A stretch of 64,000 nt of DNA from Burkholderiales bacterium (GTDB lineage: Bacteria > Pseudomonadota > Gammaproteobacteria > Burkholderiales > Burkholderiaceae_C), in contig JACRNC010000023.1 in NCBI GenBank assembly GCA_016219375.1, positions 62,001-126,000 on the forward strand, read 5' to 3'. The notes under the pieces were generated by a model. It searched no databases and had not been told where the DNA came from. It saw only the letters and a program-made list of their open reading frames with translations. The translations under genes and the position numbers were made by a program. This document shows positions 29,701 through 37,251 of this stretch, one piece after another (positions within the stretch are counted from its first letter, which is position 1; every line of letters begins with the position of its first letter).

Positions 29701-30826
29701 CACCGATGCCGAGCTGGCCAACCTGATCTTCACGCCCGGCTTCACCACGGCCGAGCAGGTCACCGAGCTGGCCGGCCGCGGCATCGGCATGGACGTGGTG
29801 CGCTCCGAGGTCAACGCCATGGGCGGCCGCATCGAGACGGCCACCGCGGCGGGGCAGGGCACCAGCTTCCGCCTGGTGCTGCCGCTGACCACCGCGGTGA
29901 CGCAGGTCGTGATGCTGCGCTGCGGCGCGGCCACCGTGGCCGTGCCCACCCACCTGATCGAGATGGTGCGCCGCGCGCGGCCCGAGGAAGTGCAGCAGGC
30001 CTACGAGCAGGGCGCCTATGCCTTCGGCGAGCAGGTCCTGCCCTTCTTCTGGCTGGGCGCGCTGCTGCAGTCCAGCCCGCGCGGGCTGGAGGGCGGCCGC
30101 ACGCTGCCGGTGGTGATCATCCGCTCGGCGCAGCAGCGGATCGCGCTGCATGTGGACGAAGTGCTGGGCAACCAGGAAGTGGTGGTCAAGAACCTGGGCC
30201 CGCAACTCTCGCGCCTGCCCGGCCTGGCCGGCATGACGCTGCTGGCCTCCGGCGCCGTGGCGCTGATCTACAACCCCGTGGCCCTGGCCACCGTCTATGG
30301 CGAGGCCGCCCGCGCCTACACCGCGCGTGCCCTGCATGCCGATGTGGCGCCGGCTCTGGGCGAAGCCGTCGCTGACGGCCGCGCCCCCGCCGCGCCGGCC
30401 CAGCCGCAGGAGCCTGAGGCCCCCGCCGTGCCGCTGGTGCTGGTGGTGGACGACTCGCTCACCGTGCGCCGCGTCACCCAGCGCCTGCTGGCCCGCGAGG
30501 GCTACCGCGTCACCCTGGCCAAGGACGGCCTGGACGCGCTGGAGCGGCTGGCCGAAGAGCGCCCGGCCGTGGTCCTGAGCGACATCGAGATGCCGCGCAT
30601 GGACGGCTTCGACCTGGTGCGCAACATCCGCGGCGACCAGCGCCTGGCCGACCTGCCGGTGATCATGATCACCTCGCGCATCGCGCAGAAGCACCGCGAC
30701 TACGCCAGCGAGCTGGGCGTGAACCATTACCTGGGCAAGCCCTACAGCGAAGAAGAGCTGCTGGCGCTGATCGGCCGCTACACCGGCACGCCGGCCCACG
30801 GCCCGGCCGCCGTCACCGCTCCCTGA
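23789..30826 (+). CDS. pilL: PilL/ChpA, hybrid chemotaxis histidine kinase
   Basis: A 2345-residue CheA-type kinase of the Chp pilus system. Three Hpt-like segments keep a His: FHTLKGSSRMVG (His 784), AHSLGGSSATVG (1265) and LHTLKGGARLAG (1531). A fourth, degenerate one near residue 69 has HQGVGALELVG. Long Ala/Pro/acidic linkers separate them. The kinase core has the dimerisation helices (about 1715-1850), N-box LLRNCVTHGIEP (Asn 1905), DDGAGLDLPRIRD, and GRGIGMDVVRSEV. A CheW-like domain (about 2030-2165) and a receiver (Asp 2265 in VVLSDIEMPRMDGF; Lys in YLGKPYSEEE) complete it. Phosphate goes to PilG and PilH. Start ATG 23789 is 231 bases after pilJ. Confidence 0.95.
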   Translation: MDTPTSSRPTHDASFDLNALAWVQEELRKSLDTAHKALRRFLKEAEAAQTSDVDDVDPAVLRTARLQVHQGVGALELVGLTAGATMLRAIESAVQRFVAKPRKLDAAAVEAIEHASFALQDYIARLLAGKPVPPVALFPQYAAVQGLAGGERAHPADRWEHDWQWRDWSDAEDAGGLDGATDALSPDGEALNRFESELLAWMRRGAPAHAQALATLCDGLARGAGALQQRTLWRLAAAFFDGVAGGVLPADVHAKRMGSQLLGQLRAHSRGQPEPAQRLAQELLFHCAQAGEAAQALPRLRAVRDAHGLAEHVPVDYAATRLGRFDPAWIAQARKRVAALKDAWSAVAGGEMVRLPGLGEQFSLVGDSIKRLLPNGERLADALQAAGARAMQAQAAPQPALAMEVATAVLYLEATLEDGELDHPGQAQRVLRLAERIERVGIGAEPEPLDAWMEELYRRVSDRQTMGSVVHELRANLSAAEKQIDQYFRDTTQAELLVPVPGPLKAMRGVFSVLGLGQASQTVLRMCEDIDQLTAGADPHEAATAGVFDRLATNLGALGFLTDMLGVQPQLAKTLFSFDAASGTLQSSVLGRRAAPLAAATASPVAAPEQAAGLIEQAQSVAQAALDEQPLADLQLSLDALSQDARVAAEPALAASIEQAQAAVEQAGQAGAGPQTESLAREQVAQAMVDFVNSVSEPMGLDPLDLPTRPGALDAAGPTTQPSPLMPVPAATVVDTGLEEDDEMRAIFIEEAREVIGNAREALAALTAEPGNVEQLTTVRRAFHTLKGSSRMVGLTEYGEAGWACEQLYNAWLASQQPASDDLRAFTGQALDLLADWIDEIEAHTADHRQREPLCRAADTLRNEGRLLPLDTAPGAAVEQQAPAALPSADVTAQVLQPDAAAALPVVEDELPQADTPSSSAPAASAAEDTAQRVEALLADVSLDLDAPEPAPGPVAEVPPVFADTVVEDGQAATPSTPSAPAAQAAEPAAPAADLSFTLDLSALDEAGTPAAPAPQPLPTPDATPLVGELRLDGETPQAQPDEAQAGDGLLLADELVELTVPAAEAPGQAGAEAAPSAPGVTDGMTDGDGASQAAPPAGEAFSLDFDIGPPAGEPGQGDTVPGLLSTELVDEPADEPADVPAELPTAESTELPVSDDEVPHLRVIEGGTPDAQAGSDAAPAADGAAPDDEQPVNYGTAPEAANDAAGDPAGEQVKVIGPLRIGIPLFNIYLNEADELSRRLVTELAEWSLELDRPVGDAAVALAHSLGGSSATVGFQDLSQLARQLEHVLARSHALGSGTPEDAQIFADTAEEIRRLLHQFAAGFLKAPSHALLERLSALERELATRLDEQSHGLASSRPGELDVADDLLPVAEVAADDAAVEPQAAGLIEAAGSAEDSALPEAGDAAFAEPVDAAMEQAAAAADAAFAADTAPAPLQPAASLAGLGQAEFKPLAPRADAGPAVSLSAQAAVPQWAGDDDIDAVDAVDADLFPIFEEEAEELLPALSGQMRDWLRRPADPAGATACMRTLHTLKGGARLAGAMRLGELAHRMESAIEGLLARGDIQAADVEGLQSRADGLTELFEALRSRDAQAYAQASAEVQAAAPAEQPAELLQAPAVPQLEDGALPATASSAYPDLADLANVADLADQGGSAEASTGPAAASADQAGAEEPAAAAASAQPAEIDWSRFAAASPAQARAAAVRAPAGTSQGAVRVRAQLLDRLVNHAGEVSITRSRLATEVGQIKGSLGDLADNLDRLRQQLRDIELQAETQMSTRMEAARAAAQNFDPLEFDRYTRFQELTRMMAESVNDVATVQRSLQRTLDTAEDQLAVQARLTRDLQDDLLRTRMVEFEGLSDRLYRVVRQAAKETGKQVRLDLVGGNIEVDRGVLDRMTPAFEHLLRNCVTHGIEPTERRLAAGKDAAGLITVSLHQEGNEVGVEFRDDGAGLDLPRIRDKALRMGLLAPDAQPTDAELANLIFTPGFTTAEQVTELAGRGIGMDVVRSEVNAMGGRIETATAAGQGTSFRLVLPLTTAVTQVVMLRCGAATVAVPTHLIEMVRRARPEEVQQAYEQGAYAFGEQVLPFFWLGALLQSSPRGLEGGRTLPVVIIRSAQQRIALHVDEVLGNQEVVVKNLGPQLSRLPGLAGMTLLASGAVALIYNPVALATVYGEAARAYTARALHADVAPALGEAVADGRAPAAPAQPQEPEAPAVPLVLVVDDSLTVRRVTQRLLAREGYRVTLAKDGLDALERLAEERPAVVLSDIEMPRMDGFDLVRNIRGDQRLADLPVIMITSRIAQKHRDYASELGVNHYLGKPYSEEELLALIGRYTGTPAHGPAAVTAP

Positions 30827-30848
30827 GGCCAGGGTCCGAGCGCCGAGC

Positions 30849-32036
30849 ATGTCCGCCGTCCCCGCACCGCCCGTCCTGCCCGAGCCGCGCCCTGCGCGGC
30901 CGATGGCCGACGTCATCGACCACCTGGCCGACCTGACGGGCAACCGCGACCGCGAGCGCGTGGACGTGGTCTTCGTGCAGGCCTTGGTGGCCCTGCTGCG
31001 CGCGCAGGAGGTGGCCGTCTGGCGACTGGTAGGCGAGGGCCAAGAGTGGCGCTGGTTCCTCTGCGCCAGGCTGCGCGCGGGCGAGGTCACGCCCGCGTCC
31101 GACGCGCCCTGGACGCCGTTCGCCGACTTGGTGCTGCCCGACTCCGTGCCCTGGCGCGGCGAATGCCTGCGCGCCCAGGCGCAGATCCTGGCCCCGCGCC
31201 GCGGCGCGGACCAGCCGGTGGTCAACGTCTTCCCGCTGCCCGGCGAGGCGGTGGCGCAGACGGTGGTCGAGATCGCCACCGACCGGCCGCTGACCTCCGC
31301 CAAGCTGCAGACCGTGCAGGCGCTGATGCGCATCTACGGCAACATCCAGAGCCTGCTCGACTACAGCCAGCGCGACACGCTGACCGGGCTCCTCAACCGC
31401 AAGACGTTTGATGAGACCTTCATGCGCACGGCGCTACCCGGCGGCATGCTGCTGGAGGCCGATGCGGCGGCGGTGGGCGCCGGTGTCGGTGCGGATGCGG
31501 GCACCGGCGCCGCGCCGGCCGGCACGGCGGCCGCGGGCTCAGAGCCAGCCGAGCCCGGCAGCGAGGCGCGCAAGCCCGCCCCGGCGCAGCAGGCCTGGCT
31601 GGGCGTGATCGACATCGACCACTTCAAGCGCGTCAACGACACCTACGGCCACCTGATCGGCGACGAGGTGCTGCTGCTGGTGGCGCGCATCCTGCGCAGC
31701 ACCTTCCGCTTCCAGGACCAGCTCTACCGCTTCGGCGGCGAGGAGTTCGTGGTCATGCTGCGCTGCCACAACGAGGCCGACGCGATGCTGGCCTTCGAGC
31801 GCTTCCGCCAGAACATGGCGGCCTATCCCTTCCCGCAGGTCGGGCAAGTGACGGCCAGCGTGGGCTTCACGCAGGTGATGCCCGAGGACAGCCCGGGTGC
31901 GGCCTTCGACCGGGCTGATCGCGCGGTCTATCACGCCAAGCAGAGCGGCCGCAACCGCGTCATCAGCCATGCGGAGCTGGTGCGGGCCGGCGAGCTGGAG
32001 GCGGCGACCAAGGTGGGCGACGTCGAGCTGTTCTGA
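30849..32036 (+). CDS. diguanylate cyclase (GGDEF domain)
   Basis: A 395-residue cytoplasmic protein. The N-terminal ~170 residues are a GAF-like or unassigned sensory region. The GGDEF domain starts at DTLTGLLNRKTFDE and has the intact active site RFGGEEF with the product-inhibition I-site RFQD exactly five residues before it, so it should make c-di-GMP and be feedback-inhibited. Between the first helix and the metal-binding strand (GVIDIDHFKRVNDTYGH) there is an Ala/Gly/Pro-rich insertion of about 50 residues. No EAL domain. It lies 22 bases behind pilL, so c-di-GMP synthesis is probably co-expressed with the Chp array. Confidence 0.92.
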   Translation: MSAVPAPPVLPEPRPARPMADVIDHLADLTGNRDRERVDVVFVQALVALLRAQEVAVWRLVGEGQEWRWFLCARLRAGEVTPASDAPWTPFADLVLPDSVPWRGECLRAQAQILAPRRGADQPVVNVFPLPGEAVAQTVVEIATDRPLTSAKLQTVQALMRIYGNIQSLLDYSQRDTLTGLLNRKTFDETFMRTALPGGMLLEADAAAVGAGVGADAGTGAAPAGTAAAGSEPAEPGSEARKPAPAQQAWLGVIDIDHFKRVNDTYGHLIGDEVLLLVARILRSTFRFQDQLYRFGGEEFVVMLRCHNEADAMLAFERFRQNMAAYPFPQVGQVTASVGFTQVMPEDSPGAAFDRADRAVYHAKQSGRNRVISHAELVRAGELEAATKVGDVELF

Positions 32037-32090
32037 AGATCCGGGGCTTGACAGGGCCTGCCTGTCAACCGCGCAGCGGCATCGGGCGCT

Positions 32091-32175
32091 CAGGGGGCTT
32101 CGCTCCGCTCATGTCCTCCGCCGTTCGCCTGGCGGCGCCCGGCTCCTCCTTTACTTCGCTGCGCGAAGCCCCCTG
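32091..32175. repeat. 85-bp element with perfect 13-bp inverted ends
   Basis: CAGGGGGCTTCGC (32091-32103) is matched by GCGAAGCCCCCTG (32163-32175). A smaller stem with CGCC/GGCG lies inside. It sits between the convergent GGDEF and photolyase genes, so it could terminate both, but it has no U-tract and looks more like a dispersed palindromic repeat. Confidence 0.6.
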
Positions 32176-32212
32176 ATCACCCGATCCATCGGGGCGTGGA
32201 GCGTGTCGAGGA

Positions 32213-33838
32213 TCAGTCGAACACCTTGACCTGCATCGGCTTGAGCGCCGCCTGCACCTTGTCCTTGACCACCGCGTAGCGCTCCAGCGTGCGGCGGCGC
32301 GCCTCGTTGTGATCGACGATGGGCGGCGGATGGTCCCGGCCGGGCACGAAGCCGGCGGCCTCCAGATCGGCGGGCTTCGCGGCCCAGGGCGCGTGCACCG
32401 CGCGGTCGGGCAGCTTGACGAAGGCCGGCAGGTAGCGGCGGATGAACTTGCCCTGGGGGTCGAACTTCTGGCTCTGGTTGACCGGGTTGAAGATGCGGAA
32501 GTAGGGCTGGGCATCGCAGCCGGTGGACGCCGCCCATTGCCAGCCGCCGTTGTTGGCCGCCAGGTCGTAGTCCAGCAGCTTCTCGGCAAAGTAGCGCTCG
32601 CCCCAGCGCCAGTCCAGCCCCAAGTCCTTGATCAGGAAGCAGGCGGTCACCATGCGCAGCCGGTTGTGCATCCAGCCGGTCTGGTTGAGCTGCAGCATGG
32701 CCGCATCCACCAGCGGATAGCCGGTGCGCCCGCCGCACCAGGCGGCAAAGAGCGCGTCGGCCACCTTGCCGTGCTCCCACTTGATGCGGTCGTAGTCGCG
32801 CTTGAAGGCATGGCCCACCACGTGCGGGTGGTGGTGCAGGATCTGGTGATAGAAGTCGCGCCAGATCAGCTCGGCCAGCCAGGTCTCGGCGCCGCGGGAT
32901 CCGGCGCGCATGCGGTCCCAGGCCAGCCGGGCCAGCTCGCGCACCGACAGCGTGCCGAAGCGCAGGTGCGGCGACAGGTAGCTCGGCCCCTTGATGCCGG
33001 GGAAGTCGCGCGCCTCGTCGTAGCGGTCGATACGCTCCAGAAAGTCCGCCAGCAGCGCGCGGCCCTGGGTGGTGCCGCCATGCAGCTTGAGCTCGGCCAC
33101 CTGCGTGTCCTCGAACCCGATGGCATGCAGATCGGGCACGCCGCCCTGCACGCTGGCGGGCAGCGGCGCCAGGTGCCGCGCATGGCGGGCCACCGGATAT
33201 GCCCGCACGTAGAAGTCCTCCAGCTTGCGCAGCCAGGCGTTCTTGTAGGGCGTGAAGACGTTGTAAGGCGTGCCGGTGGCGGTCATCACCTCGTCGGTCT
33301 CGAACACCACCTGGTCCTTGGACAGATACAGCGCCACGCCGATGTCGGCCAGCGCGCCGCGCGCGCGGGCATCGCGCTCCACCGCCTGCGGCTCGTAGTC
33401 GCGGTTGGTGAAGACGGCGGCCACGTCCAGCTCGTGGGCCAGCCGCGCCACCTCGTCCACCGCGCGGCCGTGGCGCACGATCAGGCGCACGCCGGCTGTG
33501 CCGTGGCGCTCGCCCAGCTCGCGCAGCGCGGCGTCCAGGTCGAGCAGGCATTCGCGGATGAAGGCCACGCGGCGGTCGTCGCGCGGCAGCGGGTCCAGGA
33601 TGTCGCGGTCGAAGACGAAGGCGCACCACACCTGGCGGGCGTTTTTCAGCGCGTGGTAGAGCGCCGCATGGTCGTGCGCGCGCAGGTCGCGGCGCATCCA
33701 CACCAGGGCACGGTCCAGGCCGGGCGCGTCGGGGCCGGATGCGGACCCGCCAGGGGCGCCAGCCGGGCGGTGCGAATCGCGCATCGGCGCGTGGAGCGAG
33801 GCGTGGAGCAGGTCGTGTCCAGGGGGTGTCTGCGGCAT
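32213..33838 (-). CDS. phrB: deoxyribodipyrimidine photolyase (class I)
   Basis: A 541-residue light-dependent DNA repair enzyme. The N-terminal antenna domain starts ALVWMRRDLRAHDHAAL. The FAD-binding domain has ELIWRDFYHQIL, VDAAMLQLNQTGWMHNR, LRMVTACFLIKDL, DYDLAANNGGWQWAASTGCD and YFRIFNPVNQSQKFD, all standard for CPD photolyases. I start at ATG 33838 (MPQTPPGH); ATG 33784 (MRDSHRPAG) would also include the whole fold. It is divergent from yqgE with only 33 bases between start codons, so promoters must overlap coding DNA. Confidence 0.93.
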   Translation of the reverse strand: MPQTPPGHDLLHASLHAPMRDSHRPAGAPGGSASGPDAPGLDRALVWMRRDLRAHDHAALYHALKNARQVWCAFVFDRDILDPLPRDDRRVAFIRECLLDLDAALRELGERHGTAGVRLIVRHGRAVDEVARLAHELDVAAVFTNRDYEPQAVERDARARGALADIGVALYLSKDQVVFETDEVMTATGTPYNVFTPYKNAWLRKLEDFYVRAYPVARHARHLAPLPASVQGGVPDLHAIGFEDTQVAELKLHGGTTQGRALLADFLERIDRYDEARDFPGIKGPSYLSPHLRFGTLSVRELARLAWDRMRAGSRGAETWLAELIWRDFYHQILHHHPHVVGHAFKRDYDRIKWEHGKVADALFAAWCGGRTGYPLVDAAMLQLNQTGWMHNRLRMVTACFLIKDLGLDWRWGERYFAEKLLDYDLAANNGGWQWAASTGCDAQPYFRIFNPVNQSQKFDPQGKFIRRYLPAFVKLPDRAVHAPWAAKPADLEAAGFVPGRDHPPPIVDHNEARRRTLERYAVVKDKVQAALKPMQVKVFD

Positions 33839-33859
33839 GGAGCAATGGTGACAGACGCA

Positions 33860-33865
33860 TAAAAT
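33860..33865 (+). promoter_or_regulatory. -10 box of yqgE
   Basis: TAAAAT followed by CCCGGC and the yqgE ATG. The six-base spacing implies a leaderless transcript and there is no Shine-Dalgarno. The gap to phrB is too short for an ordinary leader. Confidence 0.5.
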
Positions 33866-33871
33866 CCCGGC

Positions 33872-34453
33872 ATGCCCGCCGACGCCAGCAACCTCACCAA
33901 CCAGTTCCTCATCGCCATGCCCGGCATGGCCGACGAGAACTTCGCCGGTGCGGTCGTCTACCTGTGCGAGCACACCGAGCGCGGCGCCCTGGGCCTGGTC
34001 ATCAACAAGCCCATCGACATCAAGCTCAAGAACCTGTTCGAGAAGGTGGACCTGCCGCTGGACCGCCCGGACCTGGCGGAGGCGCCGGTCTTCTTCGGCG
34101 GCCCGGTGCAGACCGAGCGCGGCTTCGTGCTGCACGACCGCATCGAGGGCGACGAGAGCCCCTACAGCTCCACGCTGGCCATCCCCGGCGGCGAGCTGGA
34201 GATGACCACCTCCAAGGACGTGCTGGAGGCCCTGTCCGCCGGCGCCGGCCCGCGCCGCGTGCTGGTCACGCTGGGCTATGCCGGCTGGGGTGCCGGCCAG
34301 CTGGAGGACGAGGTCGCCCGCAACGGCTGGATCACCGTCGATGCCGAGCCGTCCATCATCTTCGACACGCCGGCCGAGAGCCGCTACGGCCGCGCGCTGT
34401 CGCTGCTGGGCATCGACGTCGGCATGCTGATGCAGGACGCCGGGCACGCATGA
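33872..34453 (+). CDS. YqgE/AlgH family protein (DUF179)
   Basis: A 193-residue soluble protein. Family marks are LTNQFLIAMPGMADENFAGAV, CEHTERGALGLVINKP, FFGGPVQTERGFVLH and GYAGWGAGQLEDEV. AlgH was linked to alginate regulation in Pseudomonas, but no molecular function is established. The gene stands before ruvX, as in very many proteobacteria (82-base gap), and heads the run leading into pyrRBC'. Confidence 0.92.
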   Translation: MPADASNLTNQFLIAMPGMADENFAGAVVYLCEHTERGALGLVINKPIDIKLKNLFEKVDLPLDRPDLAEAPVFFGGPVQTERGFVLHDRIEGDESPYSSTLAIPGGELEMTTSKDVLEALSAGAGPRRVLVTLGYAGWGAGQLEDEVARNGWITVDAEPSIIFDTPAESRYGRALSLLGIDVGMLMQDAGHA

Positions 34454-34535
34454 GCGCAGGCGCGCAGCCGCCTGCGGGCGGCTTGTCCCTGTCCGCCCCG
34501 CCGATCCTGTCGCCTTGCTTCACCGCCCTGCCGGC

Positions 34536-34949
34536 ATGACCCCTGCGCACCACACCGTGCTGGCCTTCGACTTCGGCGACAAGCGCGTCGGCGTGGCTTG
34601 CGGCAACACGCTGCTGCGCCAGGCCCAGCCGCTCAAGACGCTGGCGGTGCAGGGCGAGGCCCGCTTTACTGCCATCGCGGCGCTGATCCGCGAATGGCAG
34701 CCGGCCGAGCTGGTCGTCGGCGTGCCCTTTCATCCCGACGGCGCCGAGCACGACAACACCCGCCGCGCCCGCCGCTTCGCCCGCCAGCTGGCCGGGCGCT
34801 TCCACCTGCCCGTGCGCGAGGTGGACGAGCGCTACACCACCACCGAGGCGCATGCCGCGGGCGCGCGTGGCGACGCGCTGGACGCTGCATCGGCGGCCAT
34901 CATCCTGGCCCAGCATTTCGAGCACACCTCCACCGGGACCGCACCATGA
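34536..34949 (+). CDS. ruvX: YqgF/RuvX, RNase H-like pre-16S rRNA processing nuclease
   Basis: A 137-residue RNase H-fold protein. The first catalytic Asp is in VLAFDFGDKRVGVACG, the DERYTTTEA segment follows strand 4, and the last acidic position lies in GDALDAASAAIILAQ. Known role: maturation of 16S rRNA 5' ends (E. coli YqgF). I start at ATG 34536, since a TTG seven codons upstream is a poorer start. The stop overlaps the pyrR start as ATGA. Confidence 0.92.
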   Translation: MTPAHHTVLAFDFGDKRVGVACGNTLLRQAQPLKTLAVQGEARFTAIAALIREWQPAELVVGVPFHPDGAEHDNTRRARRFARQLAGRFHLPVREVDERYTTTEAHAAGARGDALDAASAAIILAQHFEHTSTGTAP

Positions 34950-35449
34950 CCCTCCACCTCGACGCCGAGGCCCTGTACGCCAGCCTGCTGGCCGGCGTGC
35001 GCCCGCTGATCCAGGCCGACACGGCCCTGGTCGGCATCTGGTCCGGCGGCGCCTGGCTGGCCGAGCGGCTGCAGCGCGACCTGGGCCTGCCCGGGCAGCA
35101 CGGCGTCATCTCCAGCGCGCTGCACCGCGACGACTTCGGCTCGCGCGGCATGGCCGCCACGACGGACGCCACCAGCTTGCCTTTCGAGGTGGACGGCCGG
35201 CCCATCGTGCTGATCGACGACGTGCTCTACACCGGCCGCACCATCCGCGCGGTGATCAATGAGCTGTACGACTTCGGCCGTCCGGCCAGCGTGCGGCTGG
35301 CGGTGCTGGTGGACCGCGGCGGGCGCGAGCTGCCGATCGAGGCGGCCTTCTCGGCCGCGCGCATCGCCCTGCCGGCGCACGAGCGCCTGTCCCTGGCCCG
35401 CAGCGATGCCGGCCGCTTCAGCTTCCACATCGAGAAGGTGGCCGACTGA
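34946..35449 (+). CDS. pyrR: PyrR, uracil phosphoribosyltransferase/pyr regulator homologue
   Basis: A 167-residue type I phosphoribosyltransferase. The PRPP loop is [28 protein letters not shown] and [12 protein letters not shown] are also typical of PyrR. In Gram-positives PyrR binds pyr mRNA to attenuate transcription; I see no anti-terminator/terminator pair around pyrB here, so in this organism it may act mainly as an enzyme. Coupled to ruvX by ATGA and to pyrB by TGATG. Confidence 0.92.
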   Translation: MTLHLDAEALYASLLAGVRPLIQADTALVGIWSGGAWLAERLQRDLGLPGQHGVISSALHRDDFGSRGMAATTDATSLPFEVDGRPIVLIDDVLYTGRTIRAVINELYDFGRPASVRLAVLVDRGGRELPIEAAFSAARIALPAHERLSLARSDAGRFSFHIEKVAD

Positions 35450-36411
35450 TGCTCTCCAAGCGCAACCCGCAGCTCAACTCGCACGGCGAGCTGATCCACC
35501 TGCTGTCCACCGAAGGCCTGCCGCGCGACGTCATCCACCAGATCCTGGACACCGCCGGCACCTTCCTCAGCGTCAACGACCGCGAGGTCAAGAAGGTGCC
35601 GCTGCTGCGCGGCAAGAGCGTGTTCAACCTGTTCTTCGAGAACAGCACGCGCACGCGCACCACCTTCGAGATCGCGGCCAAGCGCCTGTCGGCCGACGTG
35701 CTCAACCTGGACATCGCGCGCTCGTCCACCGCCAAGGGCGAGAGCCTGCTGGACACCATCGCCAACCTCAGCGCCATGCATGCCGACATGTTCGTCGTGC
35801 GGCACTCGGAGTCCGGCGCGCCCTACCTCATCGCCCAGCATGTCGCGCCGCACGTGCACGTGGTCAACGCCGGCGACGGCCGCCACGCGCACCCCACGCA
35901 GGGCCTGCTGGACATGTACACCATCCGGCACTTCAAGGGCGACTTCACGCAGCTCACGGTGGCCATCGTCGGCGACATCGTGCACTCGCGCGTGGCCCGC
36001 TCGGACATCCATGCGCTGACCACGCTGGGCGTGCCCGAGGTGCGCGTGGTCGGCCCCAAGACGCTGGTGCCCGGCGACCTGCGCCAGATGGGCGTGCGCG
36101 TGTGCCATGACATGGCCGAAGGCCTGCGCGATGCCGACGTCATCATCATGCTGCGCCTGCAGAACGAGCGCATGAGCGGCGGCCTGCTGCCCTCGTCCGG
36201 CGAGTTCTTCAAGGCCTATGGCCTGACGCCCGAGAAGCTCGCGCTGGCCAAGCCCGACGCCATCGTCATGCACCCGGGGCCCATCAACCGCGGCGTGGAG
36301 ATCGACTCGTCCGTGGCCGATGGCAGCCACAGCGTCATCCTGCCGCAGGTGACCTTCGGCATCGCCGTGCGCATGGCGGTGATGAGCATCATCGCGGGCA
36401 ACGAGGCCTGA
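35449..36411 (+). CDS. pyrB: aspartate carbamoyltransferase catalytic subunit
   Basis: A 320-residue enzyme joining carbamoyl phosphate to aspartate, the committed step of pyrimidine synthesis. The carbamoyl-phosphate loop is [13 protein letters not shown], the 80s loop has [12 protein letters not shown], and [12 protein letters not shown] and [12 protein letters not shown] are present. There is no pyrI regulatory gene; the partner is the dihydroorotase-like PyrC' two genes on, as in the dodecameric ATCase of pseudomonads. The start codon shares one base with the pyrR stop. Confidence 0.97.
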   Translation: MLSKRNPQLNSHGELIHLLSTEGLPRDVIHQILDTAGTFLSVNDREVKKVPLLRGKSVFNLFFENSTRTRTTFEIAAKRLSADVLNLDIARSSTAKGESLLDTIANLSAMHADMFVVRHSESGAPYLIAQHVAPHVHVVNAGDGRHAHPTQGLLDMYTIRHFKGDFTQLTVAIVGDIVHSRVARSDIHALTTLGVPEVRVVGPKTLVPGDLRQMGVRVCHDMAEGLRDADVIIMLRLQNERMSGGLLPSSGEFFKAYGLTPEKLALAKPDAIVMHPGPINRGVEIDSSVADGSHSVILPQVTFGIAVRMAVMSIIAGNEA

Positions 36412-36424
36412 GGAGCGCCAGCAC

Positions 36425-37237
36425 ATGAAAGCCCTGCTGCAACGCGCCCTGCCCATCGTCATCGCCCTGGTCCTGCTGTGGCTGCTGGCGCCCATCGCCA
36501 TCGTGCCCACCGGCTACCGCGGCGTGCTGACCACCTTCGGCAAGTCCAGCGACACCGTCTACGAGCCCGGCATCCACCTGGTGTGGCCGCTGGCGCAGAC
36601 GCTGCACCTGATGGATGTGCGCATCCAGAAAGGCGAGGGCGACGGCGACGCTGCCTCGCGCGACCTGCAGTCGGTGCACACCAAGATCGCCATCAACTAC
36701 CACCTGCGGCCGTCCGCCGTGGTCACGGCCTTCCGCGACATCGGCCCGTCCACCGACGTGGCGGCCGACCGCATCATCCTGCCCGCCGCACAAGAAGCGG
36801 TGAAGGCCGTCACCGCGCGCTTCACGGCCGAGGAGCTGATCTCCCGCCGCACCGAGGTGCGCGACGGCATCGTCGCCATGCTGCGGCAGAAGATGCAGCG
36901 CCACGGGCTGGAGCTCGATGAGTTCGCCATCGTCAACTTCAGCTTCTCGCGCACCTTTACCGAGGCCATCGAGGCCAAGGTCAAGGCCGAGCAGGAGAAG
37001 CTCAAGGCCGAGCGCGACCTGCAGCGCATCGAGGTCGAGGCCCGCCAGAAGGTCGCCAGCGCCAAGGCCGAGGCCGAGTCCCTGGCCCTGCAGCGCCAGC
37101 AGGTCACGGCCGAGCTGCTGCAGCTGCGCAAGATCGAGAACGAGCGCGAAGCCATCCGCAAGTGGGACGGCAAGCTGCCGCAGATGACCGGCGGCGCGGT
37201 GCCCTTCGTGCAATTCGGCCACGCCAACGAGCGCTAG
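36425..37237 (+). CDS. SPFH/prohibitin-family membrane protein
   Basis: A 270-residue protein with one N-terminal transmembrane helix (about 7-25), then a band-7 domain ([25 protein letters not shown], conserved piece [11 protein letters not shown]; later [14 protein letters not shown] and [17 protein letters not shown]). A long charged coiled coil follows (about 185-250, rich in A, E, K, Q). Prohibitin-type proteins form membrane rings and often hold proteases. AGGAG lies ten bases before the ATG. It sits between pyrB and pyrC' with gaps of 13 and 14 bases, so it is part of the pyr operon, although no link to pyrimidine synthesis is known to me. Confidence 0.85.
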   Translation: MKALLQRALPIVIALVLLWLLAPIAIVPTGYRGVLTTFGKSSDTVYEPGIHLVWPLAQTLHLMDVRIQKGEGDGDAASRDLQSVHTKIAINYHLRPSAVVTAFRDIGPSTDVAADRIILPAAQEAVKAVTARFTAEELISRRTEVRDGIVAMLRQKMQRHGLELDEFAIVNFSFSRTFTEAIEAKVKAEQEKLKAERDLQRIEVEARQKVASAKAEAESLALQRQQVTAELLQLRKIENEREAIRKWDGKLPQMTGGAVPFVQFGHANER

Positions 37238-37251
37238 AGAAGAAGGCGTCC

